Shown: positions 1 through 10,470 of the stretch, piece after piece | Position numbering within the stretch: position 1 is the first letter of the stretch | Layout of the letters: every line of letters begins with the position of its first letter | NCBI RefSeq assembly: GCF_009730915.1 | Contig: NC_052482.1 | Span: 20,552,345-20,616,344, forward strand | Origin: Dioscorea cayenensis subsp. rotundata | Taxonomy: Eukaryota; Streptophyta; Magnoliopsida; Dioscoreales; Dioscoreaceae | Length of the DNA stretch: 64,000 bases | Direction of reading: 5' to 3' | The notes under the pieces: generated by a model | The model's database searches: none | The model's input: only the letters and a program-made list of their open reading frames with translations | What the model was told of the DNA's origin: nothing | Program-made: the position numbers and the translations under genes

Positions 1-363
1 TTCAATAACTTTGTGAATTGTTTGTGATTGATGGAGATATTGATGACAAATAAAAGACTCTAACAAGTCAAAGTTTTGTAGGAGCAACAACCAATTAAAA
101 GCCCCATTGTTGACGAAGACTCCAAGCCAGCCAATTGCGTAGAAAAGCCATTGGATGTGGTATCCCTTGCCATGTTGCATGCCATGTGCCATAAAAGGAA
201 CTTCTCATGCTCTTTCTAATCCTAAGCATTTTTGTTAAAGAAATTTTTATTCTATACATAAAAAAAAATAAACCAAATGAATTAAGGCAAAAGAAAATTA
301 TACAAATAAAACCGGATTATACATTGAACATCTTGGTTATCGTCTTGTAAGCTAGAAACATTT
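1..363. repeat. RLP 3'-flank paralogous block, copy 1 (distal part)
   Basis: No gene is seen. The sequence aligns by eye to 34905-35310 and to 14190-14940, which lie downstream of RLP3 and RLP2: shared stretches include the start 'caataactttgtgaatt', the 'aaccaattaaaa' repeat unit and the 'gccatgtgcca' stretch. It is the outer part of the duplicated 3' flank that follows each RLP gene, here cut off from RLP1 by a LINE fragment. Confidence 0.6.
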
Positions 364-1497
364 ATGTAGGACTAGGGATAAAGGGGGATGGGGAATACTT
401 GACCTAGAAGACCATGCCCTTGTGGGAAAATGGTGGTGAAAAATCGTGACCAAGAACAATTGGTGCGAATCCAAAGTCACTTTGTTCAAATCCCATTGGC
501 ACGATCTGCCTTGGAATATGTTCTCCACATTCCCCAGAAGGAGATCTTTCTTTAGGAACAGTATTCTTAGTCGATTACCTGCATTTATGGTTTGTATCAC
601 TCATGAGATTCAAGATGGGGTTACAACTCTGTTTTGGATGGACAGATGGCTCAGTGGTTGTGCCCCGATGAACATATGGTTGGATTTATTTAGGGCTTCT
701 ATGTAACACTGGGCCACAGTTAGGGACCTCGCCAAAAACTTGCGAATACCTTAGATCTTAATACAGAGGCAACCAACATCCTCTCAAGGATCAATGGTCA
801 GTTCCCAGATGGAATAGACTTAAAATGGTGGTGTCTTGCATCAAATGGTAAGTTCTCTGTTAAATCATTTTATTGGTTCCTGAATGATAGGGGCCTTTGT
901 TGTCAGGTATCCCTAGCCTTTTGGAAGAGTGCATGCCTATGGAAATTTAAATTTTAATTGGTTGGCATAGAACAATAAAATCTCTGGAAAACTTGGCAAA
1001 AAGGAGATGCAATAAACTGTTGTCGGCGATATGTGTGCTCTGCCATTTGGCAATTGAATCAGTAGATCACATATTCCTTCATTGCACCTTTGTTGAGAGG
1101 ATTTGGAGTTATTTTGGTTATCTATTTGATTTACAAGCCATTCTAACCTCGCTGAAATTAAGGATACAATAGAGACCGTTCACGAGTTCATGGGACCTTG
1201 CACTGAGCTCGCTGAAATGAGTGACGTTGGCCAGGTTGCTTGCTCTCAAGGCACGGGCCAGTTCATTTGAGTTGCTCCAACCTAGGGAAACCTTCTCTAT
1301 CTTTCCTTAGGGATTTGATGTTTTCTTTTGTTTGCCAGTTCATCTCTAGCTAGTGGATTAGTTGTTTCCCTTGCATTCCACAGTTTCTTATTATTCTCGT
1401 CCCTTTATACTCTTTTTGGCTCTTGATGTGTTTCTCTTATTTCTCTTGTGAGTCTTTTTTACTTCCATACATGTGATTTATCTTTTTTTTTTTTAAA
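364..1497 (+). mobile_element. LINE (non-LTR retrotransposon) 3' fragment, decayed
   Basis: The plus strand encodes the C-terminal part of a plant LINE ORF2 in broken frames: a GGWGILDL-like start, GKWWWKIV, FWMDRWLSG near 640, and a zinc-knuckle-like C-x2-C...H...C segment around 1030-1100. Reverse transcriptase is missing (5' truncation). An LINE-type pyrimidine-rich 3' UTR follows, ending at an A-rich tract near 1490. RLP3's flank has a similar A-tract with a shorter LINE tail at the equivalent place (about 35350-35398), so the insertion may predate duplication, with internal loss in the other copy. Confidence 0.75.
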
Positions 1498-1964
1498 AAA
1501 AAAAATCAATCATACAGAGATGCCATAGAACCAATTCGGCATGGTGCCCTTATGTGTTGTTGTCTAAAACATAGGAAATGAAGTTGGAGTTGACAGTGAT
1601 ATAAAAAAATAAAAATAAAAATAAAAATAAGACAAGAAGATTTCATATGGGATCAGGTCAAACTTGTGAGAGTTAGTAATGAAAAGACGCGGCTTTGATA
1701 ACAGAGAAATTGATTTATAGCATCAAAAGCTTAATAATTGTGGAAAGGCTATTTGTGTAATATACCATAGTAAGCATGTCTAGTACTATAAGTAAAAGGT
1801 ATGAAAGAAAAAATAAAAATAAAAAGATATTTTATTTATGACATCAATGAAAACAGAGTGTTACTCCTATATAATCTCATGCACAGTACTTTGAGTGACA
1901 TTATTTAAAACTAGTGATACATTAGTTTTTTAGCAGTAAACAGATCCTTTGCTAATTACATTGA
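1498..1964 (-). other. RLP1 3' flank / 3' UTR
   Basis: This non-coding stretch between the LINE fragment and the RLP1 stop codon matches the DNA 3' of RLP2, RLP3, RLP4 and RLP5. On the minus strand an AATAAA signal lies at 1831-1836 inside a conserved 'tattttatttatg' block, about 130 bp past the stop, and is the likely polyadenylation signal. Confidence 0.55.
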
Positions 1965-4900
1965 TCACATCGCAAACAACTTCCTCTTGATCTTGTTCAC
2001 AGTGACAATTACCTTTACATACATCATGTCATACATGTGGTCTATATATTTGAAATAAACATACCTCCATTCTTTTTTGAATAGCAATATTCCCCACACA
2101 ATCCAAAATCCAACCACAAATCCTGGCATCAGACCAATACAAAACCAAATTGGTGGACTATCGTTATCATCATCTTCTTGATCATCAGCTTCGCTATTTG
2201 ATGTTGGTTCCTCACTTGTGCAATTATTATCCAGAGGAGTTCCACAAAGATTCAGATTACTAGCATAAATAGATGGATCATTGAAAGTAGTCAAATGACT
2301 AGCATAAGGGATTTTTCCAGACAAGTTATTGTGTGACAGATTTAAGCTTCCTAGAAAATCTATTGTAGAGAGGCTAGGAGGAATTGACCCTATGAGCTCA
2401 TTTCTTGAGAGATCGAGAGATTCCAATGATCGCATTCGACCAATATCACTGGGGATCTCACCTGACAGATTGTTATATGATAAATCCAAGTCTTGCAATC
2501 CAGCTAGATTTACTATTTCTTTTGGGATTGGGCCTGATAGATTATTTGTAGAGAGATCTATGAATTTGAAAGATGAAAGAATGGCTCCAAATTGGATTTC
2601 TATTCCTTTTGTAAAGACTATGATCTTAATTATTACCTGATATCCAACATCTAACATTGAATTAGAAATCCTTCCACTATAATTTGTCATGCCTGTGAGG
2701 TTCCCATACGATTGAGGTATGCGCCCTACAAATGAGTTTTGGGAGAGATCCAAGAAGTGAAGTAATGTGAGGTTGGGTAATAAAGGCAAATTGCCTGTGA
2801 AGTTATTTGCTTTCAAAGTGAGGATCTTCAATGAAATCATGGTTTCTCCTACCCAACTAGGAATCTCGCCGGATAAATTGTTGTGATCAAGAGCAAGAGT
2901 GATAATGGAAGTGCACTTTTTCAAGAATGATGGAAACCCTCCATGCAATTGGTTGTTGCTTAAGTGCAACACCCGCAAAGATTGAGAGGAATTTATTAGA
3001 GAACTTGGAATCTCACCTGCCAGTGAATTGTTTGCCAAGATGAGGTATTGCAAGCCTGTCAAATTGTTCCAACAATTCGGGAGCACTCCTTCCAGGTGAT
3101 TGTTGGAGAGTTCCAATAACTGAAGGTCCACCAAATTACAAAAAGAATTCGGAATACTACCAGTCAAATTGTTTGAAGATAAATGGAGGACTTTGAGTGA
3201 AGGTAGCATTCCTCGAAAGTTTACAAAATCAGAGGCAACGATTCTTGAAAATGAGTTATTGGTTAAGTCTAGTGCACCTGAGAGCCTTGCCAGGGACTCA
3301 GGGATGGAGCCATTTAAAGCATTATTGCTAAGATCCAAATAATGCAATCGCGAGAGTCTTCCCATGGATTCAGGAATGGGGCCATTTAAAACATTGTTGC
3401 TAAGATCCAAATATTGCAATCGCGAGAGTCTTCCCATGGATCCAGGAATGGGGCCATTTAAAGCATTGTTGCTAAGAAACAACGATAGCAATCTTGAGAG
3501 TCTTCCTAGGGATTTAGGGATGGGTTCATTTAGTTTATTGCCTGTAACATCCATAGTTTGCAACGCTGAGAGTCTTCCCAAGGATGCAGGGATGGAGCCA
3601 TTTAAAGAGTTATGTTGAAGATCTAAATGTTGCAACGCTGAGAGTCTTCCCAAGGATGCAGGGATGGAGCCATTTAAAGAGTTATGTTGAAGATCTAAAT
3701 GTTGCAATGCTGAGAGTCTTCCCAGGGATGCAGGGATGGAGCCATTTAAAGTATTATTCTTAAGATCCAAATGTTGCAATGCTGAGAGTCTTCCCAGGGA
3801 TGCAGGGATGGAGCCATTTAAGGCATTATATGAAAGATCCAGATATTGTAATCCTGAGAGTCTTCCCAGAGATTCAGGGATTGAGCCGTGGAGGAAATTA
3901 CCAAAAAGATCCAGAGAGGTGAGATTTTTGAATTCAGCAAACCAATCTGGCAAATGGCCTTTTAGCGAGCTAGTTTGGAATGAAAAATCTTTCAAGTTTT
4001 GTCTAATGCATCCATAGAATGCCTCTCTGAAATCTTCCAAGCTCTTCCCCATAAAAGTGCCACTCAAATCGAGCGATTGGAGATTGCAGAGATCTCCAAA
4101 TGCTCTCGGCATATTGCCAGAAACTCCTTCATTGAAGGACAAGTCAAGAAATTGAAGAGAAGTTGTGTTTTCAATATTGGATGAAGGGATGGCGCCAGCA
4201 AACCCACTGTTTCCCATGCTGAGATGACGTAGGTTGGGTATTCTGAAAAGCCATTCTGGGATACTGGCCATGGTTTTGTCGAAGTTGTTGAAGCTAATAT
4301 CCATGAAGGCGAGGGAGCCGAAATTGAGATATGGGAGAGACTCTGGGATGCTGTGCATACTGCAGTCATACATAGAAACATGTTCTAAATGAAGAAGCTT
4401 GTTGAGTGACTGCATGACGTTGTTCACATCAGAAAAGTCAACACCATCCATAGACAAGTATCTCAGAGAAGATAGATCAGACAGCCACTCAGCATCATCA
4501 ACCTTCAATAATTCAGGACTTGCTAGGTTGAGGTAACGCAGCCTGGTGAGATTACCCAGCTCGTGAGGTATGACACCGGCGAAGCAATTGAAGCGGAGGT
4601 CGAGATGAACCAGGTTCTCCAACGAACCCAACCACTTTGGGATGAAGAAATTGCTGAAGCAATTGTTGCTGAGATTAAGGTATTTGAGGTGCTGGAGGAC
4701 AAGAAGAGATTCACTGATGTTGCCTCCCAAACCCCATGACAAGTAGTCATCACCTTGGAGGTCGAGGCGGATGACGTTGCTGGAAACATTGTCGCAGCGC
4801 ACACCGGCCCAGTGGCAGCATTCGTCGGTCTGATCACCCCATGACGACATGGGATGAACCTTGTCATATATTATAATTTCGGATTTGAATGCGAGAAGGG

Positions 4901-5081
4901 CTTCTCGTTCTGCCTTGATGCAGCCTCTACTTGTTGTATTACTAGTGCTGGTAGGAGTAGTAGTACCAGTGATGATGGGCATCATGAAAGAAGGACATAA
5001 TAATAATATTATTATTGATAATTGCTGTGTGGAAGGGAATCTTAAGAATGGTGGTGAAGCTTTGTAATTAGCAGATGCCAT
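1965..5081 (-). CDS. RLP1: LRR receptor-like protein (EIX2/Cf type), intact, expanded LRR array
   Basis: Single-exon gene of 1038 codons. Residues about 17-40 form a signal peptide. The LRRNT_2 cap has C54, C88, C89 and C96 around a SSWG motif. Plant-type LRRs (LxxLxxLxLxxNxLxGxIP) follow to about residue 940, then the C-terminal LNLCGTPL...C cap, an acidic strip (DDQEDDDND), a membrane helix at about 976-1001 with GxxxGxxxG, and a 37-residue basic tail with no kinase. Known RLPs of this form act at the plasma membrane with SOBIR1/BAK1-type kinases; the ligand is unknown. Two oddities stand out. Residues about 405-600 are near-identical 24-residue repeats. The roughly 170-residue segment with the HLANLTSL and KFPVWLANQ motifs, present in the four sister genes, is missing, its edges joined near 3275. 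The start MASANYK matches the sister starts. Confidence 0.93.
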   Translation of the reverse strand: MASANYKASPPFLRFPSTQQLSIIILLLCPSFMMPIITGTTTPTSTSNTTSRGCIKAEREALLAFKSEIIIYDKVHPMSSWGDQTDECCHWAGVRCDNVSSNVIRLDLQGDDYLSWGLGGNISESLLVLQHLKYLNLSNNCFSNFFIPKWLGSLENLVHLDLRFNCFAGVIPHELGNLTRLRYLNLASPELLKVDDAEWLSDLSSLRYLSMDGVDFSDVNNVMQSLNKLLHLEHVSMYDCSMHSIPESLPYLNFGSLAFMDISFNNFDKTMASIPEWLFRIPNLRHLSMGNSGFAGAIPSSNIENTTSLQFLDLSFNEGVSGNMPRAFGDLCNLQSLDLSGTFMGKSLEDFREAFYGCIRQNLKDFSFQTSSLKGHLPDWFAEFKNLTSLDLFGNFLHGSIPESLGRLSGLQYLDLSYNALNGSIPASLGRLSALQHLDLKNNTLNGSIPASLGRLSALQHLDLQHNSLNGSIPASLGRLSALQHLDLQHNSLNGSIPASLGRLSALQTMDVTGNKLNEPIPKSLGRLSRLLSLFLSNNALNGPIPGSMGRLSRLQYLDLSNNVLNGPIPESMGRLSRLHYLDLSNNALNGSIPESLARLSGALDLTNNSFSRIVASDFVNFRGMLPSLKVLHLSSNNLTGSIPNSFCNLVDLQLLELSNNHLEGVLPNCWNNLTGLQYLILANNSLAGEIPSSLINSSQSLRVLHLSNNQLHGGFPSFLKKCTSIITLALDHNNLSGEIPSWVGETMISLKILTLKANNFTGNLPLLPNLTLLHFLDLSQNSFVGRIPQSYGNLTGMTNYSGRISNSMLDVGYQVIIKIIVFTKGIEIQFGAILSSFKFIDLSTNNLSGPIPKEIVNLAGLQDLDLSYNNLSGEIPSDIGRMRSLESLDLSRNELIGSIPPSLSTIDFLGSLNLSHNNLSGKIPYASHLTTFNDPSIYASNLNLCGTPLDNNCTSEEPTSNSEADDQEDDDNDSPPIWFCIGLMPGFVVGFWIVWGILLFKKEWRYVYFKYIDHMYDMMYVKVIVTVNKIKRKLFAM
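3350..3860 (-). repeat. 72-bp tandem repeat coding for identical LRR units
   Basis: Units begin at 3565, 3637, 3709 and 3781 with an exact 72-bp (24-codon) period. The units at 3565-3636 and 3637-3708 differ at one base only. Two further near-identical units lie at about 3350-3490. They encode LNGSIPASLGRLSALQHLDL-type repeats, so the LRR array grew by recent in-frame unequal exchange. Confidence 0.9.
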
Positions 5082-5124
5082 TGATCTCTTATCTCTTTTC
5101 TGTTTAACATTCCATTCTCTCTTA

Positions 5125-5137
5125 CCCTATTTATAGG
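5125..5137 (-). promoter_or_regulatory. RLP1 TATA box (proximal)
   Basis: The minus strand reads CCTATAAATAGGG about 45-55 bp upstream of the ATG, the same place as the TATA boxes of RLP2 and RLP4. The hAT-like element begins right at its upstream edge, so nothing upstream of it is native promoter until 5767. Confidence 0.65.
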
Positions 5138-5766
5138 CAGGGGCGGACCCACTATATTGGCAGCCCGGGCTGGTCTGCCAAAAATCCTTGGGAGCATGAG
5201 TTTGGCTGAGTATAAGCACTGGCTGACAAAGAGAGCAGTCATGGCTGAATTTTAATACTAAATGTGTTTCAGTTTGGTGATTAATAGATGATTAGTAGTA
5301 GGACAAGTGGAGGGTCAAGATAAGTTAATCAAGTTTTTTGTTTCAAGTTCTAGGCAGATTTGTGTTTGTTGAGTTGTGGGACAAATGGAGGGCTAAGATG
5401 AGTTCATCATGTGTTTTGTTTCAAGTTCTAGGCAAGGTGGTGTAAGTGTGTTGTTGAGCTAAGTTGTTTCATTGTTGGTTAAATCAATGGTAGGTAGTAT
5501 TGTTTTTTACTAGTTTATTAGGTCTATGTTTATGTTTTTCCCTCAAAATTGAGCAGCCCCTTTCATTGTTCTCTAAAATTATGTTTTTCATTGTTATTTC
5601 ACTTGTTATGTTTTGAATTTGAACTTTGTTCGTATATTTATTATTGATATTGAATGTCAACTTAGTTTGTATTGTCATTTAAATTTGTCTGTGTCTTTTG
5701 TAATTAATATCAAACATTGACTTTTATTTAAGCCCGGACTAGACCAAATTTTTGGGTCCGCCACTG
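5138..5766. mobile_element. Non-autonomous hAT-like DNA transposon in the RLP1 promoter
   Basis: The element has imperfect terminal inverted repeats: CAGGGGCGGACCCA at 5138 and, on the other strand, CAGTGGCGGACCCA ending at 5766. A perfect 8-bp target duplication tttatagg flanks it (5130-5137 and 5767-5774). An 8-bp duplication with CAG ends is the hAT pattern. Length is 629 bp with no transposase. An internal roughly 80-bp repeat (5300-5380 and 5380-5460) shares 'tttgtttcaagttctaggca'. The promoters of RLP2 and RLP4 lack the element. Confidence 0.9.
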
Positions 5767-5797
5767 TTTATAGGCATATGATACTATTACATAGGGC

Positions 5798-5813
5798 TTA
5801 GAAAATTCAGCTT
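5798..5813. promoter_or_regulatory. Conserved RLP upstream block (RLP1)
   Basis: Reads ttagaaaattcagctt. The same block, consensus about TAGAAAATTCAACTT, occurs at 26846-26862, 39295-39312, 52109-52125 and 63510-63526, each a short distance upstream of the core promoter. In RLP1 alone it is pushed more than 600 bp away by the hAT insertion. Confidence 0.5.
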
Positions 5814-7532
5814 TTAATTTATAAGTTAATTTTTGTATTATATTTAAAAAGCTTGCTTTTTATATTTAAAAAGTTGATAATATTTATTAAAAAAAAATTT
5901 ATTCAAAGAAAATAATTATCTAACAATATCAAAAGTGGAGTTTATGCTGCTATGCATGTAGAGAACTTAAATTATTTTATTATATTTTATAATTATTTTA
6001 TATTTTTTTGAATGCACTGATGGTTAACTTAATGCATTGATTAGTCAATGCCAAACTTGGATTAGCTTAAGTTAACTGCTTATCAAACTTTTAACAATTC
6101 AACTGTCTTTCTGAATGAATCTATTTAGTTATTATGAGCAAAGAGATTTTTTTTTTTTTAATTCTAAACCTTATAAACAGGATGGAAGTGTTGGTATAAG
6201 AAAAAAAATAAAAATAAAAATAAATTTCACTATGGTAATTCTAGAGATTTATCCCCAATAATGGAAATGTAAATAAGAGATATTGGTCAAAATTAAACTG
6301 TTAATGATCAATAAGGATTTTCAAAATAGTTTGCTTTTTTCTTAAAAGAAATTATAAAGATAAACAAAAATCCAAAATCTTAAGGTTAAAAAAAAACTCA
6401 AAATTTAGTAAGACATAACAAATATCTCAGACCTTTAGTCATTATTTACCTTGCAAGCAATCTTTTTATGAATAATTTTTTTCTATTTATAAGAAATCAA
6501 TAATACTCTCATTTTCAAACACTTCATATTTTTATTTTAATAATAGCCTTTGTCTCTTTTTTTTCAGAATAATTTTCTCCTATCACTTGTAAAGGCATCT
6601 AATCATTTACTTTACAAGTAATTTTTTTAAAATAATTTTTATCTATTGCAAAGGCATCATTTTTAAAGCTTTTAATACTCTCATTTTTCAACATTTCATA
6701 TTCTCATTTTACTAATGGCCATTTTTCTTTTTAGAAAAAAATTCAACACTTTTAGATTAATTACTGTATAGTCAGCCTCCTTAAGAATAATTTTCTCCTT
6801 ACCATTCAAGAAATTTTTTTTTTGAACAATTTTCTTCTATTGTTAAGGCATAATTTTTTAAGTTTTTAATACTATCATTTTCTAATGTTTCATATTTTCA
6901 TGATGGTCGTTGTCTTTGTGGAAAAAACTTCAAGGCTTATATCTTAATTATTATGCCACTACAAAAAGAAAGGAATTTGACACAATTTATTTGGCACGGC
7001 TTTTTATGAAAAATTTTTCTTGTAGTATGCAAGGAATCTTCTATTACCAAGGGATCATTTTCAAAGCATTTAATGTTTCCATCTCATGAAGGCATTGATG
7101 TTTAGAAAAATAAAAGGATAGGACTAAAATATGATGAAGCCAATTTGATAAATCAAATTCATACAATAAATATTTTAATAAATAAAGTCAGTCAAGATAA
7201 GACCTAATTCTTGTCATTGAGTCAGTCGATGCAAATCCTTGTCCATTATATTTGTATATTACAAATTGGTATACTATTTTTTAACAAACCAAGACCAAGA
7301 AATACCACTAATCAACCTTGATTTCTTACTTATCAAGCTCCTATTCAACTAGAATTACGATGTAGAAATCGCAACCATCAAATATATGGGCCAACTTTAT
7401 ATATATATACCATGAATCTAAAATTTAACCTAAATGCAAATGTTTAATCATGAGCAAACCATAGCTAAGAACATCTTTTGTTATTTAAAAAACATATTTA
7501 CCAGAAAGATGAAATGATGATGATCCAAAACA
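5814..7532. other. RLP1 distant upstream flank, no gene
   Basis: AT-rich, with no credible coding sequence. It contains a 'gcattgattagtcaatgcc' stretch near 6035 that recurs upstream of the other RLP genes (about 9960, 10255, 27240, 40740), and several diverged copies of a motif with 'cttctattg..aaggcat..tttt' spacing (6590, 6650, 6830, 7030) that also recurs near 39610, 41110 and 53050. This is an old repeated intergenic backbone. Confidence 0.45.
6958..7028. mobile_element. Possible miniature CACTA remnant
   Basis: Starts CACTACAAAAAGAAAGG and ends ...TTTTTCTTGTAGTA, an imperfect inverted repeat like the ends of the larger CACTA element at 31538. It is only about 71 bp, the last base of the TAGTG end is changed, and the target duplication is unclear. 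Confidence 0.35.
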
Positions 7533-7537
7533 AGAGA

Positions 7538-8882
7538 TGTTAGGTCCGGAGGGGTAATAATGTACTAATTTTTAGCTCAATCTCTTATGTAATGCAACCA
7601 CATACACTCAATATAAAATCAAACATGTAAGAGAAAAGAAACACATAAATTGGTTACCCAGTTCGGCACAATCTGCCTATGTTTGAGGGGCTGAGTCTGA
7701 AGAGAATAATCCACTAAAAGAGGGAAAGAATGAAGAGTACAACACTCATTCTCATTCGCACAATGATAAAAATTAACCCTCTCTAAATTGCCTAATGCCC
7801 ACTTTCCTCAACCCACACACTTGGGTCTCTTACTCATGGTACATCCTAAATTTCAGAGCATAGCTCTCTTATATAGACCTCTTAACGTCCCAAGTATAGC
7901 GCCTCTTTTTTTTAGAATCTCCGCGGCCTCCTAACTTAGACACATTCCAAAGTTAGACGTTACAACTTTTGTTATAACCGAGCTTGCAATGCGGCCCACC
8001 TACTGATCTTGACTGAGTTCTACTTCCGTTGCAACGTCCCAATCTTCCCGAAAGTAGCTTGCCTCCTCAAATCTTATTAGCAGGTCCCTCTTCCGAGGGT
8101 CACACCCACCTATAAGCATGTCTCCATATTACTAAATATGGTTTTTAAATATCTTCAAAATCTTCTTTCCAAACTTGATCTCCATTCATCCAACTTTGGT
8201 CTTCACAATCTTAAAACTTGATCTTCATTTATCCAAGTATGGTCTTCAATATCTTATATTAAACTTGATCTCCTTTCATCCAAGTTTAGCTCTTCAATAT
8301 CTTCCAACCATGATCTTTAATCATCCAAGCTTGGGTCATCAATCTTCTCCAAATATATACACTTGCCAAAGATAGTTTGTGCCTTTCTTTAGAATGGCCA
8401 TTGAATATCTTGAGTCTCCAAGCAACTCCACCCATAATTAGCTTTGGATCTTTTTATCAGGTTGAATTGCTAATTATGGTCTTGAGAATCTTCATAGCTT
8501 GGTGTTACCATTCTTAGTTTGTTCCTTCAATTAAACTTTACACCAAACTAAGTTCCATTGCAATTTTGGTCTCCAAGTGATGATCTTCATGCTTGCCAAA
8601 AATAGATTACTCATTTCTTTAGAATATTCTTCACATGGTCTTCAAGAAATAAATTTCTCACAAGAAATAGAGTTACCAAAGATAGATTTTATCATCTTGG
8701 AGCATAGCAAAAATAAACTCTCCAAAGATGGGTTTCTAGGCTTCATATCTCCACATGCTTTTGCCATATCATTATGTGCCTTGTCACCTTACTATGTTAT
8801 CTTGTTCTCCACATTTTCGCTTTTGCCATGTCATTTTTTACATGCGTCAAATAATACCAATCATAGATTTCCAACTCTAACA
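7538..8882. mobile_element. Solo LTR of an LTR retrotransposon
   Basis: Starts TGTTAGGTCCGG and ends CAACTCTAACA, so the ends are TG...CA with a 6-bp inverted repeat (TGTTAG/CTAACA). A perfect 5-bp target duplication agaga flanks it (7533-7537 and 8883-8887). Joining the flanks gives 'caaaacaagagattta', which matches the uninterrupted relative at about 13040 (aaaacaagggattta). No protein domains lie within its 1345 bp. Diverged tandem repeats of about 45-50 bp built on 'cttgatctycattcatccaa' occupy 8165-8350. It is most simply a solo LTR left by recombination. Confidence 0.8.
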
Positions 8883-8887
8883 AGAGA

Positions 8888-9088
8888 TTTAACTTAACGA
8901 TAGCAAGCATCATAATGTTGCAATTGGTGTTGTTAAAGCCTGGAAACATAATTAATGTGTGCAAAAACAACTCTATGAAAATTATTAAATTATATGTCGC
9001 CATGGCGATAGCCTCGTGATTAAGGTATTTGACTCATATGTGAAAATTAAAATATGACTGTCTGATTCTCTTTTAATATATGATTGGG

Positions 9089-9126
<38 letters not shown>

Positions 9127-9893
9127 TTTGGAGTGGTTTGTCCATGTTATAAAAACATAATAAATAAAAATAATAAATAAAATAAAATAAATAAAAATAA
9201 AATGTTAAACTGTATAACTCTATATTAACTTTTAGAGTCCGTTTGGTTGGAGGGAATGAGAATATGGGGATGGGGATATAAATAAGGAAGAGGGATTGGG
9301 GATGGGAACAAAAGTAATATTTGGTTGGAGGGTATGGTCCGTATGGAGAGATAGGAATATGAGAGTATATAGGAGAAAATTTTAGTAAAATTACTTTTGT
9401 ACAATTTAATATTTTAATTAAATAATATATTTTAATTGTAAAAGAAAAAATTATTAAATTGTTCCAATTTCTATAATTTTTTTAAATGAGTTATTAATGT
9501 ATTCATTTTCTAAATAAATTTTTAACGAATACAATTTAATTATTTTTATTTAAAATAAACAAATATCTAAATTTAATTATTTTTAAATCACTATAATTTA
9601 AACAAATCTAATATTTTAAAAATAAATACAATGTATATTATGTCATTTCTTAATTTTCACCCAATACAATGTAAATACAATGTAAATCACTAAAATTTAA
9701 ATAAATATAATATTTTAAAAATAAATACAAACCACAATGACATTTTTAATTTCCATAAAAAAACATTATTTAAAAATTAAAAAAATCTAATATTTCAAAA
9801 ATAAATACAATATATACCATGTCATTTCTTAATTTGTAAGGGATTTCATAATATTCTTTGAAGTTTCACATCGGAAATTAATAAATGACAAAG
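8888..9893. other. AT-rich intergenic DNA with SINE relic and (AAT)n microsatellite
   Basis: No gene. A tRNA-like stretch at 9003-9065 (TAGCctcgtgatTAAGG, then a B-box-like GTCTGATTCTC about 40 bp on) looks like a worn SINE head. An (AAT)n microsatellite lies at 9091-9125. A 'gagtccgtttggttggaggg' stretch at 9235 looks like a DNA-transposon end, but its partner was not found. The rest to 9893 is low-complexity A/T. Confidence 0.4.
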
Positions 9894-10123
9894 ATACCTT
9901 GATCGCTACATGTCAAAGTCAAGTTAAACAAATTAAAAAATGACATTGACAGTCAATTTAATGAATAGACTAGTCAATGCAAACTTGGACTAGCTTGAGC
10001 TAACTCCTCCTTTAACTTTTGACTAACTTTTTATCTGCTTTTATAAATTTGTTTGCCTATTACGACGAAAGCGATTTTATCTGATTTTTCTAAAACCGTA
10101 TAACCAAGAAGGAAGAGCTGGTA

Positions 10124-10164
<41 letters not shown>

Positions 10165-10408
10165 GAATAATAATACTAATAATACTTTGATCGTCATTCG
10201 TCACATATCAAAGTCAAGTTGAACTAATTAAAAAATGGCATTGACGGTCAATTTAATGAATGGACTAGTCAATGCAAATTGGACCAGCTTGAGCTATCTC
10301 CTCTAACTTTGACTAGCCTTTTACCTGCTTTTATAAATTTATTTACCTATTATGACAAAAGAGATTTCATCTGATTTTTCTAAAACCATATAACCAAGAA
10401 GGAAGTGC

Positions 10409-10469
<61 letters not shown>

Positions 10470-10470
10470 T
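9894..10470. repeat. Tandem duplication of about 285 bp, each copy ending in a (TAA)n microsatellite
   Basis: Copy 1 (about 9894-10184) and copy 2 (about 10185-10470) share 'tcaaagtcaagttgaac', 'agactagtcaatgcaaa', 'cttttataaattt' and 'ataaccaagaaggaag', and each runs into a TAA/AAT repeat (10124-10184; 10412-10469). Related single copies occur upstream of RLP2, RLP3 and RLP4. The unit carries AGTCAA and GGTCAA W-box-type motifs. Confidence 0.7.

Noticed and set aside
2329-4184. Plus-strand open frames opposite RLP1 (and similar ones opposite RLP2-5)
   Set aside because: Antisense shadows of LRR repeats; their repeated MDSGMGPFK-like peptides mirror the LRR period.
8175-8897. Open frames in the solo LTR
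   Set aside because: Low-complexity peptides from tandem repeats inside an LTR; no retrotransposon domain.
9235-9390. A 'gtccgtttggttgg' motif suggesting a Mutator or hAT miniature element
   Set aside because: No matching opposite end or target duplication was found in the surrounding AT-rich DNA.
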